This document shows, piece after piece, positions 50,864-60,100 of a stretch of DNA of 64,000 nt. The DNA is taken from positions 124,001 through 188,000 of the forward strand of contig NZ_JAJUXH010000015.1 of NCBI RefSeq assembly GCF_021390245.1, in the 5' to 3' direction. The notes beneath the pieces were generated by a model. It worked only from the letters and a program-made list of their open reading frames with translations, searched no databases and had not been told where the DNA came from. The translations under genes were made by a program, and so were the position numbers. Each line of letters starts with the position of its first letter. Within the stretch, counting starts at the first letter, position 1. The stretch comes from Dyadobacter sp. CY323 (GTDB lineage Bacteria; Bacteroidota; Bacteroidia; Cytophagales; Spirosomataceae).

Positions 50864-51823
50864 ATGTCATCTGAGAAAATTTCTTGTCTTATCATCGGTT
50901 CCGGGCCAGCCGGTTACACAGCCGCCATATATGCATCCAGAGCAGGGTTAAATCCTGTACTTTACCAAGGTACGCAGCCTGGTGGCCAGCTTACCATCAC
51001 CACAGAAGTAGATAATTATCCAGGTTATCCCGACGGGATCAGCGGCCCTGAAATGATGATTAATTTTGAAAAGCAGGCAAAACGTTTTGGAACCGATATT
51101 CGCTACGGGTTGGCTACTTCGGTCGATTTTACCTCTTATCCACACAAAGTAATCATTGATAACAAACATGAGATCACGGCTGAGTCTGTGATTGTCTCCA
51201 CCGGGGCCTCGGCCAAATGGCTCGGGATCGAAGGCGAAGAACGTTTGAATGGAAGAGGTGTGTCGGCCTGCGCGGTTTGTGACGGCTTCTTTTTTAGAGG
51301 TCAGGATGTGGTAGTGGTCGGCGCGGGTGATACGGCAGCCGAAGAGGCCAGTTATCTTGCCAAACTAGCCAGAAAGGTTTATTTACTTGTTCGTCGTGAT
51401 GAAATGCGTGCTTCGAAAATCATGCAGAAACGGGTAGAGACGCTTCCAAACATTGAAGTGCTTTGGAATACTGAAACGGTGAAGCTGAATGGCGAGCACG
51501 AGCTGGAATCTGTTTTGGTTAAAAATAATAAAACCGGTGAGGAGCAACTTTTGAATGCAACCGGTTTCTTTGTAGCAATCGGTCACAAACCAAACACGGA
51601 TATCTTCAAGGGATATCTGAATATGGATGAAACCGGCTACATTCAGACAGTAAAAGGAAGTGCCTGCACCAATATCAAAGGTGTGTTCGCTTGTGGGGAT
51701 GCGCAGGACAATGTTTATAGACAGGCAGTTACAGCAGCCGGTACCGGTTGTATGGCGGCACTGGATGCTGAAAGGTTTTTGATGGAACGCGAAGTAGAAT
51801 TGATTATCGAAGAGACAGCTTAA
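50864..51823 (+). CDS. trxB: Thioredoxin-disulfide reductase
   Basis: 319 residues, full length. FAD-dependent enzyme that reduces thioredoxin with NADPH in the cytoplasm. FAD motif GSGPAG (12-17), redox-active CAVC (Cys136, Cys139), NADPH motif GAGDTA (153-158), second FAD motif near FACGDAQDN (about 281-289) and the C-terminal RQAVTAAGTGCMAALDAE. All expected catalytic elements are intact. A strong hairpin follows at 51849, so it is probably monocistronic. Other thiol-redox genes (bshB1, msrB) lie within 3 kb. Confidence 0.97.
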   Translation: MSSEKISCLIIGSGPAGYTAAIYASRAGLNPVLYQGTQPGGQLTITTEVDNYPGYPDGISGPEMMINFEKQAKRFGTDIRYGLATSVDFTSYPHKVIIDNKHEITAESVIVSTGASAKWLGIEGEERLNGRGVSACAVCDGFFFRGQDVVVVGAGDTAAEEASYLAKLARKVYLLVRRDEMRASKIMQKRVETLPNIEVLWNTETVKLNGEHELESVLVKNNKTGEEQLLNATGFFVAIGHKPNTDIFKGYLNMDETGYIQTVKGSACTNIKGVFACGDAQDNVYRQAVTAAGTGCMAALDAERFLMEREVELIIEETA

Positions 51824-51848
51824 TTTTTGCCCAACCCCTAAAATTCAA

Positions 51849-51886
51849 TCAGACTATGTATACCCAACCGGGTGTATGTAGTCTGA
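51849..51886 (+). terminator. Hairpin terminator after trxB
   Basis: A 17-bp stem (TCAGACTATGTATACCC, 51849-51865) pairs with 51870-51886 using three G-T wobbles and a 4-base AACC loop; TTTT follows a few bases later. It lies 25 bases after trxB and 15 bases before the next ATG, so it could also attenuate the M23 gene. It superficially resembles the AATACCCC palindrome but the outer arms and spacing differ. Confidence 0.6.
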
Positions 51887-51901
51887 TCCAGTTTTAATAC
51901 T

Positions 51902-52978
51902 ATGAAAGTAAAGCTTGTATTAAGTTTGCTAATGACTGTGTGTTTGGCCTGCTGGAACGCGCAAGCTCAAGAACGAGGAAAATTTAAAAGAAACCCCAAG
52001 ATTAACCAGTCTGGAAACAACGCCAACGAAGGACCAACCACGAAAGCCACTGCTCCTCAGGCTGAGGATGAATACCAGGTGGAAACTTCAAATCTTAAAT
52101 TTCAAAACCAGTTTGAACCCGTAAAACCGCTCAACCCGGTTGTCAGCGAAGATACTACGACGCTCGATGAAGCCGAAACAGAGGTAGTGATCGTAGAAGA
52201 TTCATTGCAGGTTGGAGACGAATGGGTGAAAGCTGCCGAATATTATGTGATTTGGGATGCGCGGACAATTAATCCATATGGGTTAAACCCCCTTGAATTT
52301 GACGAACCGGTTGATCTGACACTCTATAATGAAGCCCTGAACCGGAAATGGAGTACACCCATGACCAGAACTCCAACTACCTCTAATTTCAGCTATCGTT
52401 GGGGCCGCTGGCACAATGGTACCGACCTGGACCTTGAGACCGGCGATACCGTTCGCAGCACCTACGATGGAATGGTACGGATAGTGGCCTGGGACGGCAG
52501 CGGGTATGGTAAGTTCATTGTAGTAAGACATTACAATGGACTTGAAACGCTTTACGGTCACCTTTCCAAACAATCCGTGGAATCCGGCCAGCTCGTAAAA
52601 GCCGGTGAAATGATTGGTCTTGGTGGTAATACAGGCAGGAGCTCGGGATCCCATTTGCATTATGAGAACCGTTATGAAGGTAACCCTTTTGATCCAAGAC
52701 ATATTTTTGACTGGGATAATGCCAATATTAAATCCGATCACTTTTTGCTGACCAGCGCCGCCTGGAACCACATTCGGGGAAAAACAACTAAAAGCGAATT
52801 TGAATCGGGAGATGCGCCAGTTGCTTACAGCCGCTCGATTTTGCATAAAGTAAGATCGGGTGATACGCTCAGCTCGATTGCCGGCAAATATGGCGTCAGT
52901 ATTTCTTCCATTGCCCGCCGGAACCGGATGTCGGCCCGGTCAACATTGCGAATTGGCCAAAAGCTTCGCATAAAATAA
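51902..52978 (+). CDS. M23 metallopeptidase with C-terminal LysM domain
   Basis: 358 residues. Signal peptide (LSLLMTVCLACWNAQAQ); a disordered charged region to about 100; LytM/M23 peptidase domain at about 155-270 with the zinc ligands in WHNGTDLDLETGD (His, Asp) and SHLHYEN (HxH), plus KFIVVRHYNGLETLYGHLSK; LysM at about 312-358 (HKVRSGDTLSSIAGKYGVS, LRIGQKLRIK), which binds peptidoglycan. Expected to cut peptide cross-links in the cell wall, so a cell-separation or wall-remodelling enzyme. It is 11 bases from bshB1, so they may be cotranscribed. All zinc ligands appear present. Confidence 0.92.
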   Translation: MKVKLVLSLLMTVCLACWNAQAQERGKFKRNPKINQSGNNANEGPTTKATAPQAEDEYQVETSNLKFQNQFEPVKPLNPVVSEDTTTLDEAETEVVIVEDSLQVGDEWVKAAEYYVIWDARTINPYGLNPLEFDEPVDLTLYNEALNRKWSTPMTRTPTTSNFSYRWGRWHNGTDLDLETGDTVRSTYDGMVRIVAWDGSGYGKFIVVRHYNGLETLYGHLSKQSVESGQLVKAGEMIGLGGNTGRSSGSHLHYENRYEGNPFDPRHIFDWDNANIKSDHFLLTSAAWNHIRGKTTKSEFESGDAPVAYSRSILHKVRSGDTLSSIAGKYGVSISSIARRNRMSARSTLRIGQKLRIK

Positions 52979-52989
52979 TCATCCAACTT

Positions 52990-53718
52990 ATGAAATTAGA
53001 TATTCTAGCCATCACAGCCCACCCCGACGACGTGGAGCTGTGTTGTGCAGGGACATTATTGTCTCAGATTGCATTAGGTAAAAAAGTCGGGATCCTCGAC
53101 CTGACCCGCGGAGAACTTGGAACAAGGGGGACGCCCGAAGGCCGAATTCAGGAGGGAAAGGATGCGGCGGCAATCCTGAAAGTGACAGTAAGAGAGAATG
53201 TAGGGTTAGCAGATGGTTTTTTCAAAAATGATGAAGAACACCAAAAAGCGATCATTCCATTCATCCGGAAATACCAGCCTGATATTGTCATTACAAATTC
53301 CATTCACGACCGGCACCCGGACCACGGGCGTGGTGCCCAACTTGTTTCCGACAGCTGTTTTTACTCCGGGCTGCGCATGGTGAAGACATTTGATGAAGAT
53401 GGCAACCAACAGGAAGCGTGGCGGCCGGGACAGGTTTTCCAATCGGTTCAGGACAGGTACATTGTCCCTGACTTCATCGTAGACATTACCGACTTTCACG
53501 ACAAGAAGGTGGAAGCAATCCGGGCATTTAAAAGTCAGTTTCATATACCCGAATACAATGGCAGTGATGAGCCGCAAAGTTACATTTCAACCCCTGAGTT
53601 CCTGGAATTCATCATTGCGCGGGCTCGAGAAATGGGACATGCAATCGGCGTTACTTTCGGCGAAGGATTTACAACGGCAAGAAAGCTGGGGGTAAAAGAT
53701 ATCTCGCAGTTTATTTGA
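52990..53718 (+). CDS. bshB1: Bacillithiol biosynthesis deacetylase BshB1 (PIG-L family)
   Basis: 242 residues. Zn-dependent deacetylase that converts N-acetylglucosaminyl-malate to glucosaminyl-malate, the second step of bacillithiol synthesis. The PIG-L motif AHPDDVE (His11, Asp13, Asp14) and the second zinc motif in SIHDRHPDHGRG near residue 105 are intact; DLTRGELGTRGT and the GVTFGEGF end fit the BshB1 subgroup. Cytoplasmic. It begins 11 bases after the M23 peptidase stop. bshA and bshC are not in this window. Bacillithiol use is known in Bacteroidota. Confidence 0.92.
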   Translation: MKLDILAITAHPDDVELCCAGTLLSQIALGKKVGILDLTRGELGTRGTPEGRIQEGKDAAAILKVTVRENVGLADGFFKNDEEHQKAIIPFIRKYQPDIVITNSIHDRHPDHGRGAQLVSDSCFYSGLRMVKTFDEDGNQQEAWRPGQVFQSVQDRYIVPDFIVDITDFHDKKVEAIRAFKSQFHIPEYNGSDEPQSYISTPEFLEFIIARAREMGHAIGVTFGEGFTTARKLGVKDISQFI

Positions 53719-53815
53719 TTTTTTGGTGCTGAATGTTGTTATAAAAAATAAACGCATTTCGATCAATCTGGTCTTTGAAATCGTATATAAGAAACATTAA
53801 ACCTAAATGATCAGC

Positions 53816-54364
53816 ATGAAAAAAATAGTAATTCTTGCCTTTTCCGGATTCGTGATGTTACTGCTTCAGAATTGTTATGGACAGTCTAAAACAGCTCCTA
53901 AACAACAGAAGAGTGCAGAATATTCACATACAGAATCAGCCCCGGTAAAAAAAAGCAACAATGAATGGCAAAAGCTTCTTTCGCCGGAAGTGTATGAGGT
54001 GGCAAGATTGAAGGGTACTGAGAGACCATTTACCAGTGAATACGAGCATTCCAAGGAAATAGGGACGTTTTACTGTGCAGTATGCGGCAATCCGCTTTTC
54101 AGGAGTGATGCCAAATACGAAAGTGGCTGCGGCTGGCCAAGCTTCTTTGAACCAATCAGCAAGAAATCCATAATCGAAGCCAAAGACAACAGCCTGGGCA
54201 TGCGCCGCATTGAAGTCATGTGCGGACGCTGCCAGTCGCATCTTGGACACGTTTTCGACGACGGCCCGCCTCCAACGGGACTTCGGTATTGCATCAATGG
54301 AGTTGTGCTTGATTTTGAAAAGGCCAAAACGGCGGAAGCTAAGTACAACGACAGCAGAAATTAA
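53816..54364 (+). CDS. msrB: Peptide-methionine (R)-S-oxide reductase MsrB, exported form
   Basis: 182 residues from the ATG at 53816 (ATG at 53807 also possible). N-terminal signal (MKKIVILAFSGFVMLLLQNC, then YGQ), possibly a lipoprotein with Cys20, then a basic linker, so the enzyme acts in the envelope. MsrB domain at about 45-175: EWQKLLSPEVYEVARLKGTE, zinc-binding CAVCG and CGRC pairs, GCGWPSFFEP, SHLGHVFDDGP and the catalytic Cys in RYCING. It reduces methionine-R-sulfoxide in proteins. The usual Ser after RYCIN is Gly here. All four zinc Cys are present. No msrA fused or adjacent. Confidence 0.93.
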   Translation: MKKIVILAFSGFVMLLLQNCYGQSKTAPKQQKSAEYSHTESAPVKKSNNEWQKLLSPEVYEVARLKGTERPFTSEYEHSKEIGTFYCAVCGNPLFRSDAKYESGCGWPSFFEPISKKSIIEAKDNSLGMRRIEVMCGRCQSHLGHVFDDGPPPTGLRYCINGVVLDFEKAKTAEAKYNDSRN

Positions 54365-54437
54365 GATATCTTTGCTCTTTAAGCGCCGGTAGATCATGGT
54401 CGGACTGGCCGTATAAGACAGGCTGCACAGATCTCCC

Positions 54438-54905
54438 ATGCATACCGCTATCAAAAAAAAATCAAAAGCAGCATTTTATATCTTCTCGTTTATTTTGGTC
54501 ATCTTCATTGCCTCAAAAGTTTCTAAAACCAATTCGACAGAAGTAGATTATACCTTTGTGAAAGCTGATAGCGTTGGCAGCAGCGGCGGGGATGTCCCTG
54601 CGATCAAGGAGCTTAATAAACTTGTCCAAGAGAACTTTCTTAATAGAACTTATTATGAAGCAAGTTCTTTCGAAACGACATCCTGGTATCGGTTGTATGC
54701 AAATTACAATAAAAAGCACCAGGCACTTTTTATTGGTAGTGCTGATGGGTGGTCATATTTTTTTTATGCCACACCTGGGCAGTTAAAGATGATTACGGAT
54801 CATCAAATACCTGCCTACAAGCTTCACCAGTATCTAAAACCCTTTCCTTCCAAATACCTGGGTGAAATTCCAACCAGATCAAGAGATCTATTTTCTATTT
54901 TTTAA
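54438..54905 (+). CDS. Hypothetical protein with N-terminal membrane anchor
   Basis: 155 residues. Basic N-terminus (AIKKKSK) and one hydrophobic helix at about 11-27 (AAFYIFSFILVIFIASKV), then a soluble domain of about 120 residues outside the cytoplasm (KELNKLVQENFLNRTYYEASSF..., YRLYANYNKKHQALFIGSADGW, YFFYATPGQLKMI). No Cys after the helix, so not a lipoprotein. I recognise no family and no catalytic motif. It is 73 bases after msrB and before the desaturase, with 230 bases between; a small opposite-strand frame overlaps its end by 11 bases. Confidence 0.6.
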   Translation: MHTAIKKKSKAAFYIFSFILVIFIASKVSKTNSTEVDYTFVKADSVGSSGGDVPAIKELNKLVQENFLNRTYYEASSFETTSWYRLYANYNKKHQALFIGSADGWSYFFYATPGQLKMITDHQIPAYKLHQYLKPFPSKYLGEIPTRSRDLFSIF

Positions 54906-55008
54906 CATACTCGCAAAATTCCCAGATATATTCGGCAATGGAAAGTGACTCTTCCATGAATAAAATGTTTGTCCTGCCATACGTAAAATAATGAATTGTC
55001 TGGGCCAT
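54895..55008 (-). CDS. Possible small ORF or gene remnant
   Basis: 37 codons from the ATG at 55008 (a TTG at 55062 in the same open frame would give 55). The peptide has natural-looking composition (YGRTNILFMEESLSIAEYIW, ending EFCEYVKK) with a likely C-terminal helix. It converges on the 54438-54905 gene and overlaps its last 11 bases. It may be a truncated C-terminus of a lost gene. Not recognised; weak support. Confidence 0.2.
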   Translation of the reverse strand: MAQTIHYFTYGRTNILFMEESLSIAEYIWEFCEYVKK

Positions 55009-55136
55009 TTTAGAACCATTAATGTCCTCTGTGAAAAGGCGTTGGCTGGTAAACTTGTACAAACTTGTCCCCTACCAATGGATCATGGAACAAAATTTGC
55101 TAAAGTGAATGCCCGAAAACACTTACGTTGGATTTT

Positions 55137-56174
55137 ATGGCATTTATAGATCATGTATTACAAGAACCGTCCTATGGGTGGAAGGATGAAAGGAATGAAT
55201 TGATCAGACCACGTACTGGTCAGATTCTCCAAGAGTTTTTCAAGAGGCTAAACCTATTGAAAGACCGCCGCAACTGGCTACCGCTCATGAGTTGGACCAA
55301 AGTGTTGTTGACGGTCCCGTTGTTATTTCTGTTTTTTATTCAGTTTTTCAGCATGCCCTTGCTGGCGGCCGCCTTTGTGTATAGCATGATTATCATGGGC
55401 ACGCATGGTACGATCTGGCATCATAGGTATTGTACCCATGGCGCTTATAGGTTCCGCAACAAGTTTTGGCGCTTCTTTACCCAAAATCTGACCGTCAGCA
55501 TGATCCCCGAAGAAATCTATGTGATCTCCCATCATGTCCATCACGCAAAATCAGATCAGCCGGGCGACCCTTACAATGCCCAAGCTGGTTTTCTGTATTG
55601 CTTTCTGGCAGATGTCAATCATCAGCCGATCGCAAAAGACCTTAGTGAGGCTGACTATAACCGCGTAAAACTGTTGATGAAGCATACAGGCGTCCCTGGT
55701 AATACGTATAAGCAATACCAGAAATGGGGATCGTATGTAAATCCGGGGCGGGCATTGCTCGCCTGGCTTCTTAACTGGTCGTTCTGGTACCTTGCGTTTT
55801 ATGCAATTGGCGGCCATGCACTGGCATGCTGTCTTTTCGGTGCCGCTGGATTTTGGGCCGTCGGTGTGCGCACTTTCAATTATGAAGGACATGGTAAAGG
55901 GAAAAACCTGCAAGTCAGCGGTGTCGACTTTAACACAAAGGACAAATCCATCAACCAGGTATGGCCAGGAATCGTTGCGGGAGAATGGCATAACAATCAT
56001 CACTTGTACCCAAAAAGTGCGCGCAGCGGTTTTAAGCCTTATCAAATAGATCTAGCCTGGTATTACATTAAATTCATGCATCTTATTGGAGCAGTTTCGA
56101 CTTACAGGGATTCAAAACAAGATTTTTTGAGACGCTACCACCTGCCATATCTAGAAAGCAATCGAAGGGTTTAG
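55137..56174 (+). CDS. Membrane fatty acid (acyl-CoA/acyl-lipid) desaturase
   Basis: 345 residues from the ATG at 55137 (a TTG three codons upstream also fits). Di-iron membrane desaturase with all three His boxes: HRYCTHG near residue 100 (HRxxxH), HHVHHAKSD near 133 (HxxHH) and EWHNNHHLYP near 282 (HxxHH). Four hydrophobic helices (about 62-95 and 200-245). Introduces a cis double bond into acyl chains, usually to keep membranes fluid in the cold. The order fits the OLE1/stearoyl-CoA-type rather than the DesA sphingolipid type. Electron donor not in the window. Single gene; a 7-bp hairpin lies 24 bases after the stop. Confidence 0.88.
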   Translation: MAFIDHVLQEPSYGWKDERNELIRPRTGQILQEFFKRLNLLKDRRNWLPLMSWTKVLLTVPLLFLFFIQFFSMPLLAAAFVYSMIIMGTHGTIWHHRYCTHGAYRFRNKFWRFFTQNLTVSMIPEEIYVISHHVHHAKSDQPGDPYNAQAGFLYCFLADVNHQPIAKDLSEADYNRVKLLMKHTGVPGNTYKQYQKWGSYVNPGRALLAWLLNWSFWYLAFYAIGGHALACCLFGAAGFWAVGVRTFNYEGHGKGKNLQVSGVDFNTKDKSINQVWPGIVAGEWHNNHHLYPKSARSGFKPYQIDLAWYYIKFMHLIGAVSTYRDSKQDFLRRYHLPYLESNRRV

Positions 56175-56484
56175 GGAACTGTATTATACGGAGTAGCCTT
56201 ACACCATCCGTGTAAGCCGTCATTAAGTTGGCAATGGGTTAATCCAAAAAAAACCTCATTGATCCCGTAAATGTGCTTTTTTCAAGGTACATCAGGGTGC
56301 TGCTATTCCAAGATAATCAAATGCCAACACTGAAAGTGGGAAGCCCGGAAGCAAAAAGAATTATGGGGGCTCACCACTTATCAATCTCTCCCTGCCACTT
56401 TTAAGAAATATAGTCCCGCATTCCAATCACTGAATCCGATGCTTTAAGGTTTTAGCATTTTTATAAAAACAAATCTTACGCGAC
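56175..56484. other. Intergenic region after the desaturase gene
   Basis: 310 bases. It contains a short hairpin CTTACAC-CATCC-GTGTAAG (56198-56216), possibly the desaturase terminator, though no T-run follows, and a 27-codon frame at 56321-56404 with no supporting signal. I see no RNA gene or palindrome of the AATACCCC class. Confidence 0.4.
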
Positions 56485-56628
56485 ATGACAAGAGGCGACC
56501 GATCGATGAAGAGGGCAAGGCTACAGACTGCCAAAAGTGGCGTACGTCGTTTCCTGGAACGCGGCTTCGACTGGATTGCCCTTGTGCTGATCACACTGAT
56601 TATTTTACTCACGCTCATTTTCTTCTAA
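56485..56628 (+). CDS. 47-residue single-helix membrane protein
   Basis: Begins MTRGDRSMKRARLQTAKSGV, a strongly basic head, then RRFLERGFDWIA and a hydrophobic helix (LVLITLIILLTLIFF) to the end, a classical N-in small membrane protein. The stop lies 24 bases before the next ATG, so the two are probably cotranscribed. An internal ATG (codon 8) is an alternative start. Family not recognised; real gene likely because of the clear topology and compact spacing, but it rests on sequence alone. Confidence 0.5.
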   Translation: MTRGDRSMKRARLQTAKSGVRRFLERGFDWIALVLITLIILLTLIFF

Positions 56629-56652
56629 TTGCCAAATCGCATCCCGTAGTCC

Positions 56653-57075
56653 ATGAAAACGATCCTCAACTACTTCACCTTTGCCGCTTTAATGTTCAGT
56701 TGTTATTGTGTGAAGAAATACTCGCAACTTGCACAGATACCCCACGCCAAGCCCAGGGCCATGCATTTGATTGGTCAATTCTCCTCCGGCCAGGAGGTGC
56801 TCGACATGCCTTTGCAAATGAAGTTGAGCATTAACGACCACTTTGTGCAGGGTACCTATAAACCGGCTGATGCTGAGATAGAAGTTGAGCTGGTAGGCGC
56901 AATGAACAATGACAACGAGCTGATTCTCGTCGAAACTTCCGCAGGAAAAACCACCGGTACTTTCAAAGGCACGCTCGTAAGTCGCAGCAATAAACTCATG
57001 CGCCTCTCCGGGATCTGGACAAAAGTAAACAGCACATATCTGCACCCGTTTCTGCTAGACGAGGTCCGCCAGTAA
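56653..57075 (+). CDS. Small hypothetical lipoprotein
   Basis: 140 residues. Signal ends in FAALMFSCYC, with Cys17 as likely lipid-modified residue. The mature part is beta-rich: QVLDMPLQMKLSINDHFVQG-like strands (here GQEVLDMPLQMKLSIND), AEIEVELVGAMNNDNELILVET, GTFKGTLVSRSNKLMRLSGIW. It resembles small lipocalin-like or calycin beta-barrels in strand pattern only. No known family and no catalytic residues. It follows the 47-residue membrane protein by 24 bases and precedes the LytS-type kinase by 87 bases. Confidence 0.6.
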   Translation: MKTILNYFTFAALMFSCYCVKKYSQLAQIPHAKPRAMHLIGQFSSGQEVLDMPLQMKLSINDHFVQGTYKPADAEIEVELVGAMNNDNELILVETSAGKTTGTFKGTLVSRSNKLMRLSGIWTKVNSTYLHPFLLDEVRQ

Positions 57076-57162
57076 CCGATCCACATTTTACTACAAACCG
57101 GAATGCGTAAGCCCGAGGCGGGCACTGCTTTTAGGCATTAGTTGGTTCTCATTGACATTGAT

Positions 57163-60100
57163 ATGGTAATTAAGGGTTTGCGTGGGGTTTCGCTGCTGGT
57201 ATTTTTTAACCTGACCGTCCTGGCACAAATGCCCGTGCTCACCCTCGAACATCTCACTACCAAAGAAGGACTTCCCTCCAATGACGTATGGTGTCTGAAT
57301 CAGGACAAAAAAGGGTTTCTCTGGATCGGTACCGGGCGAAATATCTGTCGTTACGACGGTTACAGCTTTCTTCGCCTGGATAGCCTGCAGTTGGGTTATT
57401 GTTCGGGGATCGGTACGGATTCAAAAGGGGATCTTTATACCTCGGTTGACACGCGGGGCTTGTGTAAGATCGATGTTAAAACGATGAAAGTGAGAACGGT
57501 CGCATTTAATAACTACGACGATCGGGACCCTTCCAACGATCTGCATGAGCAAAGCATGGTCGATAGTCATGACCAGGTCTGGGTGTGCGACTATACTTCT
57601 GTCAAGCGCTATAATCCCAAAACGCATACCCTGCACCGTTACATCTTTAAGCAGCTCGCCTCGGGAGGGGACGTTTACCAGTATGCCAGTTTTTTCGAAG
57701 ATAAATCCAGGACATTATGGATCGTCTCCGAGATTGGTTTGTTCAGATATGATCGCCGGCGCGACAAGCTGGTGTGCGTTTTAGGACAAGAGGCCGAATT
57801 GGTTAAAAACCGCATTCAGGTGCGGCTTTGCAAGGCTTCCGAGGACTCCAAAGGTGACTTGTGGATTGGTGGCTACGAATATGGATTGGTACATTTCTCG
57901 CCAAAAGATGGAAGTTTCAATATCAGAAAACCGGGTTTTGAACATAATAACGTCCTTTGCGCGCAGGAATCGCTCGACGAAAACGGGCGTAAACTGCTTT
58001 TTGTAGGCACCAGCGACGGGGTGAGCCTGCTCTACCCCCAAACCGGCGCACTTTACCATTTGCCAGAATTCTACAATACCGGCGTGCAGGTCAAAGACAT
58101 GTTCGACGACCGCGTGAACGGCATTCTCTGGATCGGAACCAATGAGGGTGTTTACAAATACCGTTACCGGAATGCAGGCATCACGACCGCTGCGATTCCG
58201 GCAGATATCGTGCGGTTGCCTGTGCAGGTCACTACGATCCAGGCGATTCCAGACGACCGTCGGGATGCGGGCCGTTATCTTCTTGGCTTGTCCCATTCAG
58301 GTGTTATGGAATGGAAACCTTCGACCCATCACTTCCGGCTCATGCGGTTTCCACACAATGCATTGACGCAGCAACTTCGCTGGATAAATGGCCGTGCCTA
58401 TGCATTTACCGACAAAGGATTATTTGAGGGAGATTTTGAAAAAGGCATTTTCAAAGCCTGGGAACCCGGTACCCGTTTTTTCTCCAATCAGGATTTTCGC
58501 GACGGGCTGATGGATAAAAAAGGCCGGCTCTGGATCGGTAATCTGAATGAAGGACTGAAAGTGATTGATCCAAAAACCAATAAAGAACTGAAACTGTGGC
58601 CACCCGACGAGGTGCGGCAACTGGTGGAACAGAGTTACATTAAAGGGATGGTGGAAGGTCTCGACGGCCGCATCTGGATCGCTACTTGCTCGCGTGGATT
58701 ATTTTATTTTGACGAAAACAAGCGCAAGTTCATCAACATCGGCATGCTCCCCATAAATCGCAATAAGAAGTTAATCCTTGGAGGGGCGTGCATCAATGGA
58801 ATCCAGTTGACAACGGAAGGTAACGTGCTAATTGCCAGTTGGGGCGGGGTCGCCAAGGTTTCGGCAGCCGGAGAAGTACTGCACGTTGTATCGTTCAAAA
58901 CTGATCCGCTGAAAGATACTTACTGCGCCAACCTGGCCGAAACCCCCGATGGAAATCTATGGTTCAGCACCAATGAAGGCATTCATATCGCTGATTTGAA
59001 AACGAACTCGCTCCGGTATATCACCACCATCGAAGGCCTGCGGAGCAATTCACCGGTGGGATTCTTTCATGATGGCAAGAATACGTTGCTTCTCGGGCAG
59101 ACTAATATGCTGAATATCCTGAACATCAGTCAGCTGAGCTCTAATGTAAATTTGCCCCGGATTTTGCTGAGTACGGCGGAAGTGAAAGGGACTGTGCGGC
59201 ACCAGGATTTTTCAAAGGAGATGGTATTGAAACCGGATGAAAATGCGGTCACCTTCAACTTTACCACACTTGGTTTTGAGCCGATGTCACAAAACCATTA
59301 TAGTTATCGGCTGGAAGGTTTTGAAAAACAATGGGTCGATATCGGGAACCTCAACTCCGTATCGTTTACCAATCTGAGGGAAGGTTCGTACGTGCTGAAT
59401 GTGGTGAGCAGAAACAGTTCAGGCATGAAGAGTCCTAGGCCGCTGGCTGTACATTTTACAATCGAGCCGCATTTTACCAACACCTGGTTTTTTAGAATCC
59501 TGATCGGGCTGAGCATTGCCGGGCTGATCGTAGGCATGATGCGCTGGCGGGTCAGTACGCTCGACGAGCGCAACAAACTCGATCTTCAGATCGCGGAGTG
59601 GCGGTTAAAAGCACTCCAATCGCAAATGAACCCGCATTTTCTGTTCAACTCAATGAATTCTGTCCAGAACTATCTGCTGACCAATCGTGGTGTGGAGGGG
59701 GCCAAGTATTTGTCCAAATTTTCAAAGCTGGTCCGGCGGATCATGGAAAACTCCAACCACCAGTATCTGCCATTTGAGAAAATCATCGAAACGTTGAAAA
59801 TGTATGTCGAGATCGAATCCTTCCGGTTCAATCACGAATTCAGCTATGTGTTTGATATAGAAGAAAATGAAGCGCTGCTCGACGTGCTGCTCCCTCCTAT
59901 GCTTTTGCAACCCTATATCGAAAATGCGATCTGGCATGGGTTAATGCCGAAGGAGGGCGAAAAGAAATTAACGATAACCGCCCGGCTCCAAAACAGGCAT
60001 ATTGTCTGTACCATTGAGGATAACGGAGTAGGAAGGAACTTTTCGCCCCGAACGGAAGGACATATATCCCGGGGGCAGGAAATGACCAAGGGTATTTTTG

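Noticed and set aside
51849..51886. Possible fourth copy of the AATACCCC palindrome after trxB
   Set aside because: The core reads ATACCC-AACC-GGGTGT, lacks the fourth C/G in each arm, has long complementary outer arms and a following T-run, so a terminator fits better.
56321..56404. 27-codon frame in the gap after the desaturase
   Set aside because: No recognisable signal, composition or neighbour coupling.
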